Assembly (NCBI RefSeq): GCF_004917075.1
Contig: NZ_SSYB01000005.1
Location: forward strand, 124,001-188,000
DNA length: 64,000 nt
Origin: Geomonas edaphica
GTDB taxonomy: Bacteria > Desulfobacterota > Desulfuromonadia > Geobacterales > Geobacteraceae
Reading direction: 5' to 3'
Part shown: piece after piece, positions 34,401 through 42,512 of the stretch
Position numbering within the stretch: the first letter of the stretch is position 1
Layout: every line of letters begins with the position of its first letter
Position numbers and translations under genes: made by a program
The notes under the pieces: model-generated
What the model was told of the DNA's origin: nothing
The model's database searches: none
Seen by the model: the letters and a program-made list of their open reading frames with translations, nothing else

Positions 34401-37400
34401 GAGAAGTACGTGCTGGAACTGACCGCCATGGCGGCCGCCGTGGAGCGCGAGCTCGCCGCCGTGCCGCGCCTGGTAGAGACGCAGGCGAAACTGAGCGACC
34501 GGCTCGGGCTTTCGCTCTTTGACGCGGAGCGCTTCAAGGAGGCGGCGGAGCGTTTCGATGTCGCCTACCGCCTGAACCGCGACCTCGGCATGACGGAGAA
34601 CCTGGCCGCGAACCGCCGTTCGGCGAGCATCGCCCTCTATCGCCAGGCCGAGAGCGCTTCGGGCGGCGACATGCGGAAGCTTCTCGAACTTGCCAGGGAC
34701 GGTTTCAACGAGGTGCTGACGCTACTGGACCGCTACCCCTCTGCGAAGAAAGCGGCGCCGAAGCGAGGCGGCGGGCTGATCAAGGTGGGCGCCGACGTCG
34801 CCCTCAATAAGGGTGACGCCACCGAGGCCGCCTTCGGTTTCTCTACCGAGCAGGAGCGGCGTCTCGCGCAGAGCTATCTCGCCCGCATCGCCTCCGAGCT
34901 TGGCGATAACCAAGCTGCGGCGCGGCTCTTCAAGGAGCTTCTCGGCCGCTACCCCGTTCGGGTCGACCAGCTCACCGAGGGGGACCTCTTTGGCGTCGGG
35001 CTCCTGAGCCACCGTGCCGCCCAGCTCGACTACGCGCGCGGCGACCGCGCCGGGGCCGCGGAAGGTTTCCGGAAAGGGACCGAGATCGCGCTTCGAAGCA
35101 GCAACGCTGTCGGCGCCATGTTGAACCTGGTGAACTGGGGGATGCTCATCCCGGCCGACGCCGCGCCGGAGACGGTGGCTGAGTTCCTGGCGGCGCAGGC
35201 CCGCGTCTCCGCCCTTGCCGATTCCTACCGCGGCGCCCTTCCCGCCGACGCTTTGGCGCGTTACGGCAACGACATCGGCGCAATCCTGGCCCGTCTCGCC
35301 TCCGGCCGTCCCGACGACGGCAGCCGTCAGGCCCTTGTCTACCGTGCCATCGGGATGTGGGACCGCGTGCTGCGGCTGCTCCTCCCCCGGCAGGCGGGAG
35401 GGGGCCGGGGGGTGGGTGACGTTGCTGTGGGCAAGAACTCGGCGAGTGGCGCCTTACCCCACCCCCAACCCCCTCCCGCAAGGGGAGGGGACTTGCGTCT
35501 CCCGGCGAGCCTGAACCGTGCGGCGGCGCTCTCCTCGCTCGGCCTCCCGGACGCGGCCGCAAGCGCCTACCGCGATGCTCTCGCCGAGGCGCGCACCGCC
35601 GGTAACGGTGCCATGGCCTGGCGTGCGCTCGCTGGCCTAGGCGACTTCGACGAGGCACTGAAACTCCTCGACCGACTCCCCCCCACGCAATACGACCTGC
35701 ATCTAGGCGAGCTCACCGAGCGCTTCGCCCCCCGCATCGAGGCGCTAACCGCGAAGGACCCGGAACAGGGCTTCGCCCTCGTTGAGCGCCTCTCCGAGCT
35801 GGAGCGGGTCCAGATTCTCGGGAAAAGCCTCCTCGGCATGGACGACCCCGCCGTGCTCGCCCTCCTGCAAAAGGCCGCACCGCACCTCTTAGAGCTGGAC
35901 CGGGTTCGCGCCGAGCTTGCTGGCCCGGCGCCGGCGGACCCCGCGTACCTTAAGCTGCGCGCCGAGCAGGAACAGGCGGTTCTCGACGCCATGCTCGGCA
36001 AGGAGTTGGGGCTACTTCCCCCTTACTACGCCGCGGCTGGTCCCGCCGCCCTGCGTCTCGCCGCCTCGGCGGCAGCCCTTCCGGGGGGCGAGAAGGAAGA
36101 GGGCTTCCGGGCCCGACTTGCCTCCTTCCGCAAGGGATGCGTCTCCGGTAAGGCGCCGCGTCTTTGCCGGGCGCTCACACCGCAGCCCGCCGAGGCGATC
36201 GACCTCCTGGAACGGCTCCCGGGCCGGAGCGTGCTCCGCCTGGTGGCGCTTCCCGGCGACCGCTTCCTCCTCTTCACCTTGGGGGGCAAGGAGGGTGTCC
36301 GCGCCGAAACCGTGACGCGCGCTGCAGCCGCCTCGCGCCTGAACGATCCTGCGCTCGTCGCCATCTACGAGGAGCCCGGCGCCTTCGCCGACGCTCGCGT
36401 CCTCACCTGGGGGGTGAGTGCGAGCCAGCTCTTGCAGAGCGTCGAAGGGCGCAGACCGCTCAGGACGCAGGTCCTCGACCCGGCCGGCGTATGGCCGTCG
36501 CTTCCCCCCTTCGCAAAGCTCCCCCCCGACGGGTTGCCGGAGCGGCTGCCCGACGCCCACACCCTGACCCTCCCCGGCGCCGCCGGGCTCCTCCCGACGG
36601 TACCCGCCCGTCCCGGCGGGGGAGGGGGGCTCGATGCCCTCTTCGAGGACGGCACCGGGGCGCGTCGCGATCTTCTCTCGCTGACACGGAGCGAGTCGGT
36701 CTCGCTGATAGTCGCTCCGCGCGGGGGGAAGGACGAGGCCTATTACCTGGGACAGCTCGCTTCGCTCACCGGTGTGCCGAGCCTGCTTCTTTCCGAAGGG
36801 AGCGCCGCCGATCTCTCCTCCTTCGTGAAAAGCTACGCGGACGCCTCCCTCGCCACGGCGCGGCGTGAGCTCCCTCCAGGCTGGCTCCTGATCGGCGACT
36901 GGGGTGGCAACGCCGCCGAGAGCGCGCAGCTCGCCAAGAAGCAGTTTGGCGACGTGGTGAAACGCGCGGTGACGGCGCACAACGAGGGGCGCTACGCGCA
37001 GGCCCTGGCGCTATTCGACAATGCGCTCGTCGTGGCGGACGCGACGCCGGAGCTTGCCAAACAGCGCGCTCCCCTGCACCGCCATGCACGTGAGAGCGCC
37101 TTCGGCGCCGGGCTCACCGAGCGCGCCGTCCTCCACGCGGACCTCCTCGTGAAACGCCTGGCGAAGGAAAAGCCGTACTCGGCCGAGCACGCCGATGCGC
37201 TCTTCAGGCTGGGGCTTCTGCAGGGACGCCTGGAGCGCTTCTCCGAGGCGGCCGCCTCACTCAAGGAGGGGGTCTCCATCTTCGCCGACCTGGGGCTTGC
37301 GAAGGAGCAGGCCGCAGCGCTTTCCGACTTCGGCGCGGTGATGGAGAACGCGGTGGACTACCCGGCGGCCCGTTCCCTCTTCGAGGAGGCGGCGGGGCTG

Positions 37401-39776
37401 AACGCACAGTTGAAGGACGAGCTGAACCTGGCCGACCAGTACCGGAATCTCGGACGTATCCTCGACCTGCGCCTGAACCAGTTCGCCGCCGCTGAGCGCT
37501 ACTACGCTAAAGCACAGGAACTCTACGCGAAAAACGGCAACCGGGCGCTGGAGGCCGAGACCATCCTGGAGCGGGGGCGCTGCCGGCGCCTGCTCGGGAA
37601 CTTCGCGGACGCGGGCCTCCTCTACCACGAGGCGCTCGCAAAGGTGGGTGACGCCGCGCTCAAGACCCGGATGAGGATCGTCTTGGAGCAAGGGAACAAC
37701 GCCTGGTTCCAGGGGCGCTACCAGGACGCCTTCGATATGCGCGAACAGGTGGAGCGGGCCGCGCAGAAGGAAAACTGGCCCCTGGAAGAGGTGATGGCGA
37801 AAAACACCGGCGGCCTCATCTGGTGGACCCTTGGGGACTCGAGACGCGCCCTTGTGGAACTCAAACAGGCGCTGGAACTTTCTGGCAAGCTGGAGGCGCG
37901 CCGGGACGAGAGGGCGACCACGCTGAACAACATAGGGCTCGTGCGGCGCGAGTCGGGAGATTACCCGGGGGCGCTTCAAAGCCTCGGCGAGGCGCTAGCC
38001 ATCGACCGCGCCCTCGGCTCGCGCTGGGCTATCGCCTACGACCTGAGAAACCTGGGGCAAACCCGCCTCAAGATGGGAGACCCCGCCGGGGCGCTGAAGC
38101 TCCTCGACGAGGCGGCGACGCTTGCCGACGGCACCGGCGACCGGGTGAACCAAGCGAAGATCCACCTCTCCCTCGGGGACGCCCGGTCCAAAAGCGGCAT
38201 GAAAGGCGAGGCGCAGGGGAGCTACAAGAAGGCGCTCGAGCTAGCCGACCTCATGCTGCTGCGCGAGGTGCGCTGGCGCGCCCTTCTGGGGCTTGCCCGT
38301 CTGAAAGAGGGTGCCGGGGACCGGGAAGGTGCCGTCTCCTCCTATCGCGACGCGCTCGCTACCATCGAGGAGCTCCGTGCCGAGATCAAACTGGACCAGC
38401 TGAAAGACGGCTTCCTCGCCGACAAGATGGACGTCTACCAGGGGCTGGTAGGTCTTTTGGTGGAACTTGGGCGTGACGACGAGGCCTTCGCCGTCGCCGA
38501 GCGCTCCCGCGCCAGAAACCTGATCGACATCCTGGGGCGGCAGCGCCTCTCGCTTGCCGGCGGCGCCGACCGCGATCTTTACGAGCGTCAGAACCGGCTG
38601 CGCGAGCAGATCGTCGAGCAGGAGCAGTTGGCGCAGCAGGCGGCGAACCCGGCGGAGCGCGCCATGTACCAGGCGGCACTCGAGCGGCTGCGCGGCTCCT
38701 ACCAAGACCTTCTGATCGACATAGAGCGACGCCGCCCTGAACTGTTGTCGCTCATCAAGGTGGCGCCGGTCACCGTGCCGGAGGTCCGCTCGCTCTTGGA
38801 GCCGGGGGTGACCCTGCTCTCCTACTACCAGCTCCCGGACCGGCTCCTGTGCTGGCGTCTGGAGCGCGAGGCTAGCCGCCTCTTCGTGCTCCCGGTCCCG
38901 GCCGCCGAGCTTTCCGGGAAGATCGCCACCTACCGGCGCATGCTGCAGAACCTGGAGCCCTTGGAGGAGAACTCCCGGGAACTCTACCGGCTGCTCCTCT
39001 CCGCCCCCCTTTCCGGCGTGGCGCAGGGGAACACGGTCGGGATCGTGCCGCACGGCAGCCTCCACTACCTCTCCTTCGCGACCCTCTACGACGGGCGTGA
39101 TTACCTGGTGGACCGGCATAATCTCTTCCATCTCCCGGCCGCCTCGGTGTACCGCAACACCCTGGCCCGGCGCCAGGCGGCGAAGAACCTGCGCATCCTA
39201 GCCATCGGCAACCCCGACCTCGGCAACGCCTCGCTCGACCTCCCGTTTGCCGAGAAGGAGGCGGGGACGCTGCGCTGGAACTACGCGGACGTGACCATGC
39301 TGACCCGCGAGCGCGCCACCGAGAGTTGGGTGCGTGAGAATATCTCACGGTTCGGTATCATTCACCTCGCCTCGCACGGCGAGTTCGACCCGGTGAACCC
39401 GCTCTTCTCCTCGATCAGGCTCGCCAAGGACGCCGGAAACGACGGCAGGCTGCAGGCCGAGGAGGTGTTCGGGCTCGACATCAAGGCGGACCTCGTGGTC
39501 CTCTCCGCCTGCCAGACCGGCCTGGGCGACGTGAAGAGCGGCGACGATGTGATCGGCATGAACCGCGCCTTCATCTTCGCCGGGACCCACGCCCTGGTCT
39601 CGAGCCTGTGGCGCGTTTCCGACGTCTCGAGCGCCATCCTGATGAAGCAGTTCTACCGGGACTACGCCGGCACCGACAAGGCGCAGGCGCTCGGTCTCGC
39701 CATGCAGCACGTGAGAAAGCGCTACCCGCACCCCGGCTACTGGGGGGCGTTCGTACTAACTGGTGATTACAAGTAA
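31467..39776 (+). CDS. Giant secreted beta-propeller/TPR protein with C-terminal CHAT protease
   Basis: 2769 residues from the ATG at 31467, which overlaps the preceding stop (ATGA). The signal peptide is KASARKTALFLALASLLAAG, with cleavage after VAEA. Residues about 60-290 look like a TolB/WD40-type propeller (SLDGKWMATVEKG, DGGRLAFVSREKDP). TPR arrays fill most of about 330-2330, with a non-repeat region about 1460-1830. The CHAT domain (about 2440-2769) has His2637 in HLASHGEF and Cys2682 in LSACQTGLGD, the caspase-like dyad, and ends in GYWGAFVLTGDYK. It would act in the periplasm or at the surface. An inverted REP pair is inserted in frame at residues about 1305-1342. The substrate is unknown. 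Confidence 0.93.
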   Translation: MKASARKTALFLALASLLAAGVAEAVPLGEELLAPAAPRPAPRSRPEMVPAAALYTPQSVLYAARSLDGKWMATVEKGDAGYELWLHPTGATDRLPRLLRKSPVRIAAPAFDAGATRLAFTDERDDLKGDIWLLDLVRPDAEPVRLTGNDAGEDAPSFARDGNVLFYQRELPGSGRREIVRFDLTSGRGETIPIGIDAAFAVPSPDGGRLAFVSREKDPGGDLWLWDLRARRLSSLTAGGERDLYPAWQDDDTILFTRFAPPAGDSATGPEGGAVFRLQLKRAGEGGLPAAFPLTSGLLSTVAPVPASDSVLFVAGGAAGGQVVSLPLSGEIPDRPDLASQWELARLILERQPADPATARLALLRVLAREEAASREGALASLALAGLMEEAKDYPGALERYQEAAKRYAAFPAEAARAQVAGVRLRAALRCEEVVVAGRRREVIAEAQRDMVAAAGNKGRDAAARALIDSARLQAEYGSGAGDQLAAIALLEKAAADPAVDEALRGEAAYRRARLLSSIEGGEGSVSALVEVAKHYDRQERWAEAAIAGILDQLTAGSTEPRERLAALAEQYRTTLPRLAMGAWNRSGDLAYRGGDWVRAKDAYRTVLEQFPPLATPTAAARFALAEILYREERFGEATALYEKEMALHPEDAPLYQLARAAYIRKSLAAGESLYRLGEIAAARAAFLDLIRYDGRSLEAHRGYVKSVAAQGQAPELLALYREMLKKYPDDPVLLYAAGLCLTYLPGKDALKEGDRLIARSAERLPGSEYPFQTRGYIAEVLETVHGEAGGLERALNLYRRAKLLNRPEVNPENAANLSLNIGNVAFLLGRNATAWSFYRQRLASKVPFDNPETELLFHERYAAAAFQVGEKDAAIEGYGRALSLAQSRLDPARALEQFGRLTRRANERLFAGEKLSPERERLLARQREINAELELLGAERVEPPPSPAWGRFEEAVKKLLSREKELVTAAGAGTPQGEKYVLELTAMAAAVERELAAVPRLVETQAKLSDRLGLSLFDAERFKEAAERFDVAYRLNRDLGMTENLAANRRSASIALYRQAESASGGDMRKLLELARDGFNEVLTLLDRYPSAKKAAPKRGGGLIKVGADVALNKGDATEAAFGFSTEQERRLAQSYLARIASELGDNQAAARLFKELLGRYPVRVDQLTEGDLFGVGLLSHRAAQLDYARGDRAGAAEGFRKGTEIALRSSNAVGAMLNLVNWGMLIPADAAPETVAEFLAAQARVSALADSYRGALPADALARYGNDIGAILARLASGRPDDGSRQALVYRAIGMWDRVLRLLLPRQAGGGRGVGDVAVGKNSASGALPHPQPPPARGGDLRLPASLNRAAALSSLGLPDAAASAYRDALAEARTAGNGAMAWRALAGLGDFDEALKLLDRLPPTQYDLHLGELTERFAPRIEALTAKDPEQGFALVERLSELERVQILGKSLLGMDDPAVLALLQKAAPHLLELDRVRAELAGPAPADPAYLKLRAEQEQAVLDAMLGKELGLLPPYYAAAGPAALRLAASAAALPGGEKEEGFRARLASFRKGCVSGKAPRLCRALTPQPAEAIDLLERLPGRSVLRLVALPGDRFLLFTLGGKEGVRAETVTRAAAASRLNDPALVAIYEEPGAFADARVLTWGVSASQLLQSVEGRRPLRTQVLDPAGVWPSLPPFAKLPPDGLPERLPDAHTLTLPGAAGLLPTVPARPGGGGGLDALFEDGTGARRDLLSLTRSESVSLIVAPRGGKDEAYYLGQLASLTGVPSLLLSEGSAADLSSFVKSYADASLATARRELPPGWLLIGDWGGNAAESAQLAKKQFGDVVKRAVTAHNEGRYAQALALFDNALVVADATPELAKQRAPLHRHARESAFGAGLTERAVLHADLLVKRLAKEKPYSAEHADALFRLGLLQGRLERFSEAAASLKEGVSIFADLGLAKEQAAALSDFGAVMENAVDYPAARSLFEEAAGLNAQLKDELNLADQYRNLGRILDLRLNQFAAAERYYAKAQELYAKNGNRALEAETILERGRCRRLLGNFADAGLLYHEALAKVGDAALKTRMRIVLEQGNNAWFQGRYQDAFDMREQVERAAQKENWPLEEVMAKNTGGLIWWTLGDSRRALVELKQALELSGKLEARRDERATTLNNIGLVRRESGDYPGALQSLGEALAIDRALGSRWAIAYDLRNLGQTRLKMGDPAGALKLLDEAATLADGTGDRVNQAKIHLSLGDARSKSGMKGEAQGSYKKALELADLMLLREVRWRALLGLARLKEGAGDREGAVSSYRDALATIEELRAEIKLDQLKDGFLADKMDVYQGLVGLLVELGRDDEAFAVAERSRARNLIDILGRQRLSLAGGADRDLYERQNRLREQIVEQEQLAQQAANPAERAMYQAALERLRGSYQDLLIDIERRRPELLSLIKVAPVTVPEVRSLLEPGVTLLSYYQLPDRLLCWRLEREASRLFVLPVPAAELSGKIATYRRMLQNLEPLEENSRELYRLLLSAPLSGVAQGNTVGIVPHGSLHYLSFATLYDGRDYLVDRHNLFHLPAASVYRNTLARRQAAKNLRILAIGNPDLGNASLDLPFAEKEAGTLRWNYADVTMLTRERATESWVRENISRFGIIHLASHGEFDPVNPLFSSIRLAKDAGNDGRLQAEEVFGLDIKADLVVLSACQTGLGDVKSGDDVIGMNRAFIFAGTHALVSSLWRVSDVSSAILMKQFYRDYAGTDKAQALGLAMQHVRKRYPHPGYWGAFVLTGDYK
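35379..35492. repeat. Inverted palindromic repeat doublet inside the CHAT/TPR gene
   Basis: CTCCTCCCCCGGCAGGCGGG, then AGGGGGCCGGGGGGTGGG (35379-35417) is mirrored by CCCCACCCCCAACCCCCTCC, then CGCAAGGGGAGGGG (35457-35490). Both arms share the layout of the intergenic family B doublets at 52527 and 54799. The reading frame stays open across it. Confidence 0.8.
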
Positions 39777-39815
39777 CGAAGCGCCGGAGCCATTCCGGCC
39801 ATAACGGAGGTGACC

Positions 39816-40316
39816 ATGAAGAAAACGGTTTTCGCCGCCCTCTTGATGCTGGCGGCGGCCACGGCGTTCGGCGCCGAGAAGCGCTGGGTGGTAAGCGAAG
39901 GGACCACGTTGAAGAGCGAGCAGTCGATAAGCGCTGCGAACCTGGCGGACCTGCCGGTGGGGGCTGAGCTCACCCTGGTCGAGGACGGGGGACGTTGGCT
40001 CAAGGTGCAGACTGCCGACGGCAAGGAAGGGTGGGTCTACGCGGGGCGTGTCGCCGACGCGGCACCGGTCGCCGAGGTGGGTGGCGGCGACGGCCTTTTA
40101 GGTGGCACCATGCAGCAAAGCCAGATCAACACGGCGAAGGCGGACAGCGCCCGCAGCATCCGCGGCCTTTCCCCGGAGACTGCCGCGTACGCGAAACAGC
40201 ACGGCACGCCTGAAGCGCTCAAGAAGGAGCTGGACCGGATCCTCGCCCGCAAGGTTTCCGACAAAGAAGTGAAGACCTTCCTCAAGGAAGGAAAAATAGG
40301 CGAGTACGCCCGCTAA
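39816..40316 (+). CDS. Secreted SH3-like domain protein
   Basis: 166 residues from ATG 39816 (GGAGG five bases upstream). The signal peptide is KKTVFAALLMLAAATAFGA. The mature N-terminal half is a bacterial SH3 domain (VVSEGTTLKSEQSI, ADLPVGAELTLVEDGGRWLKV, EGWVYAGRVAD), usually a cell-wall or peptide-binding module. A C-terminal helical part (SPETAAYAKQHGTPEALKKE) follows. It lies 39 bases after the CHAT gene and 12 bases before the M48 gene. Its likely role is to bind or target envelope partners of these proteases; this is inference. Confidence 0.85.
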   Translation: MKKTVFAALLMLAAATAFGAEKRWVVSEGTTLKSEQSISAANLADLPVGAELTLVEDGGRWLKVQTADGKEGWVYAGRVADAAPVAEVGGGDGLLGGTMQQSQINTAKADSARSIRGLSPETAAYAKQHGTPEALKKELDRILARKVSDKEVKTFLKEGKIGEYAR

Positions 40317-40328
40317 AGGAGGATGCCC

Positions 40329-41219
40329 ATGAAAAGACTGATCGTTTCCCTTGCGGCTTTCTCCTGCCTCGCCGCGCTACCGGCACACGCCGGATGGCAG
40401 GACAAGCTGAACAACCTGATGAACCCGGAGTCCAAGGAGGGGAAAATCCTCTCCGGTGCGACCCAGGTGCTCTCCTCATCGCAGGAGATGACCTACCAGA
40501 CCGAGTGCACCGTTGGTGAGAGCCTGGCACTTGACAGCATGCAGCGCTTCGGCAAGCCGGTGAACAACGAGGCGTTGCAAAAATACGTGAACCTGGTCGG
40601 TAACGCCGTGGCGCGCAACAGCCGCCGCTCCACCATCCCGTACCGCTTCGTGGTGCTGGACAGCCCGGTGCAAAACGCCTTCGCCGCCCCCGGCGGCATC
40701 GTCTTCATCAGCCGAGGCCTTTTGAACCTCCTGGACAACGAGGCGGAGCTTGCGGCGGTGCTCGCCCACGAGGTGGGGCACGTGGCCGAGAAGCACGCCC
40801 TGAAAAGCATCCGGCGTGCCCAGTTCCTACAAGGTGCGGCGAGCATCACCGCCGCCACCATGAAGGGGAGCAAGGGGCAGCAGTTCGAATCGATGATCGG
40901 CGACATGCAATCGACCCTTTTCGACAAGGGGCTCGACCAGGGGATGGAGTTCGAGGCGGACCAGGCCGCCCTGGAGACCACCTACCGGACCGGCTACGAC
41001 CCTTCAGCCATGACGACCGTACTGGAAAAGCTCAAGCGCCAGGAGGCGACCGCGACGAAGAACGGTTCCTGGTTCTCGACCCATCCGCCGCTGGACGAGC
41101 GCCTGGTGCGGGTGGCCGCCGGGCTTAAGAAGTACCCGGACCGGGCGTCGCTTGCCAAGCTGCCGACGCGTTTCGCGAAGTTCGCCAAGGGGGGGAAGGC
41201 TTCCAAAACGACAAAGTGA
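40329..41219 (+). CDS. Secreted M48 family zinc metalloprotease
   Basis: 296 residues from ATG 40329, six bases after AGGAGG; an ATG two codons earlier overlaps that site. The signal peptide is KRLIVSLAAFSCLAALPAHA. The peptidase M48 (Ste24/HtpX/LoiP-like) domain has HEVGH at 147-151 and the third metal ligand region EFEADQAALE. The HPPLDER segment near the C-terminus is typical of periplasmic M48 proteins such as BepA/YcaL. It lacks the membrane helices of HtpX, so it should be soluble in the periplasm. It ends the AsmA-DUF1318-CHAT-SH3-M48 run and is followed by a terminator, so two proteases are made from one transcript. Confidence 0.92.
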   Translation: MKRLIVSLAAFSCLAALPAHAGWQDKLNNLMNPESKEGKILSGATQVLSSSQEMTYQTECTVGESLALDSMQRFGKPVNNEALQKYVNLVGNAVARNSRRSTIPYRFVVLDSPVQNAFAAPGGIVFISRGLLNLLDNEAELAAVLAHEVGHVAEKHALKSIRRAQFLQGAASITAATMKGSKGQQFESMIGDMQSTLFDKGLDQGMEFEADQAALETTYRTGYDPSAMTTVLEKLKRQEATATKNGSWFSTHPPLDERLVRVAAGLKKYPDRASLAKLPTRFAKFAKGGKASKTTK

Positions 41220-41276
41220 CGGTCGACTGTCAAAGTTTATGAGAACATGCTTTGATACCGGCAACACCAAAGAGAA

Positions 41277-41302
41277 GGGCAGGCCTTGGCCTGCCCTTTT
41301 TT
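41277..41302 (+). terminator. Intrinsic terminator after the M48 gene
   Basis: GGGCAGGCC-TT-GGCCTGCCC followed by six T; it ends the five-gene envelope run. Confidence 0.9.
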
Positions 41303-41519
41303 CGTTCAGCGGCGCTATTTTATGCAATTTGCTGTATTTGGTGCGGGGAGTGCTAAAATTAATTGCACTTTGTTAGCTACTCGTCATATTATTCACCGGT
41401 ACTTTGCCGGGCTTTGACATGGATAAGGCCGTGCAGACACATTGCGGCCGCGTCCTGTGAAAGAATGGGGGACCCTCCCTGCAGCCGTGTAAGCATGCGC
41501 CGATCATGAGGAGTGGATA
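41303..41519. other. Intergenic region before the substrate-binding lipoprotein
   Basis: No gene seen. It is relatively AT-rich at 41325-41400 and probably contains the promoter of the following operon; I do not see a clear consensus pair. Confidence 0.4.
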
Positions 41520-42512
41520 CTGAGAGTTGCGCTGATACTGATACTGTGTCTGCTAGTTTCAGGTTGCAAAGGTCAGCGTGCGCAAGAAGCCGGCCCGCCC
41601 ATTCCCTTGCGCCTGGCTTGGGCCAACTTGCACGATTGTTCGCTGGTGCAACTTGCTGCTGCCAAGGGGTTCTTCAAGGAGGAGGGGCTCGCCGTCCAGG
41701 TGCAACCTTGCGGCTACGGCAAGGCGGCGTTGCAGGCGGTGCTGGATGGGAAGGCCGACCTCGCCACCGTCGCCGAAACTCCGCTCATGTTTGCCGTTCT
41801 TGGTGGGCAGAAACTCTCCGTGATCGGCAGCATCTATACCTCGAACAAGAAAAACGGCATCGTCGCACGCAGGAAAAGCGGCATCTCCGCCCCCGGAGAT
41901 TTGAAGAACAAGCGCATCGCCTTCACGCAGGGAACCACCTCCCACATATTTCTCTCCTCTTTCCTGACCGCCAACCACTTGGCCATGGATGAGGTGAGGC
42001 TGGTTGACTTGCCGCCGGAACAGATGCAGGAAGCCCTTCTTTCCGGGAGGGTGGACGCAGTTTCCACCTGGGACCCCACCGGCAAGATCATCGCCGAGAG
42101 GATGGGTGCCGACGGGGTGGTGTTGAACGACCCTCACATCTATACGGAAACCTTCGTTATTGCAGGGCACGCCTCGTTTGTGAACGGCAACCAGGAGGCG
42201 ATGCGGCGCATGTTGCGTGCCCTGCTCCGGGCCGAAGAGTTCGCGTTGCGTCACCCGCAGGAGGCTCAGGCGATCGTCTTTGCGGACCTCAAGCTTCCAC
42301 CGGCACTGGTTGCCGAATTGTGGGAGGAAGGCTCGTGCACCGTCGCCCTGGACCACGCCCTGCTCCTGGCTCTCGAGGAGGAAACCCGCTGGGCGGCGAA
42401 GCACCGCCTGGCGCGCAACGTCAGGATGCCGAACTTCCTGGAAGTCATTGATCCGCGCCCGCTGCTGTCGGTGAAACCGGAAGCCGTGGACCCGCAGGTG
42501 CTAAGACCGTGA
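41520..42512 (+). CDS. NMT1/SsuA-type substrate-binding lipoprotein, probable non-ATG start
   Basis: About 330 residues if it starts at CTG 41520, six bases after GAGGAG. In this frame the N-terminus LRVALILILCLLVSGCKGQ is a clear lipoprotein signal with lipobox VSGC. There is no ATG or GTG in the frame before the TTG at 41607, which would delete the signal. The mature part has the periplasmic-binding fold of NrtA/SsuA/ThiY proteins (LAAAKGFFKEEGLAVQVQPC, VDAVSTWDPTGKIIAE). Bound ligands of this group include nitrate, sulfonates and pyrimidine precursors; the one here is unknown. It overlaps the next gene (GTGA) and no ABC permease or ATPase is nearby, suggesting a sensory rather than transport role. 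Confidence 0.8.
   Translation: MRVALILILCLLVSGCKGQRAQEAGPPIPLRLAWANLHDCSLVQLAAAKGFFKEEGLAVQVQPCGYGKAALQAVLDGKADLATVAETPLMFAVLGGQKLSVIGSIYTSNKKNGIVARRKSGISAPGDLKNKRIAFTQGTTSHIFLSSFLTANHLAMDEVRLVDLPPEQMQEALLSGRVDAVSTWDPTGKIIAERMGADGVVLNDPHIYTETFVIAGHASFVNGNQEAMRRMLRALLRAEEFALRHPQEAQAIVFADLKLPPALVAELWEEGSCTVALDHALLLALEEETRWAAKHRLARNVRMPNFLEVIDPRPLLSVKPEAVDPQVLRP

Noticed and set aside
41160-41210. FAKFAKGG at the M48 C-terminus as another repeat remnant
   Set aside because: Only the Phe-Ala-Lys-Gly-Gly peptide is similar; the DNA lacks the palindrome.
41513-41992. GTG-started frame over the substrate-binding lipoprotein
   Set aside because: Arg/Gly-rich product; the other frame gives a recognised binding-protein fold and a lipobox.
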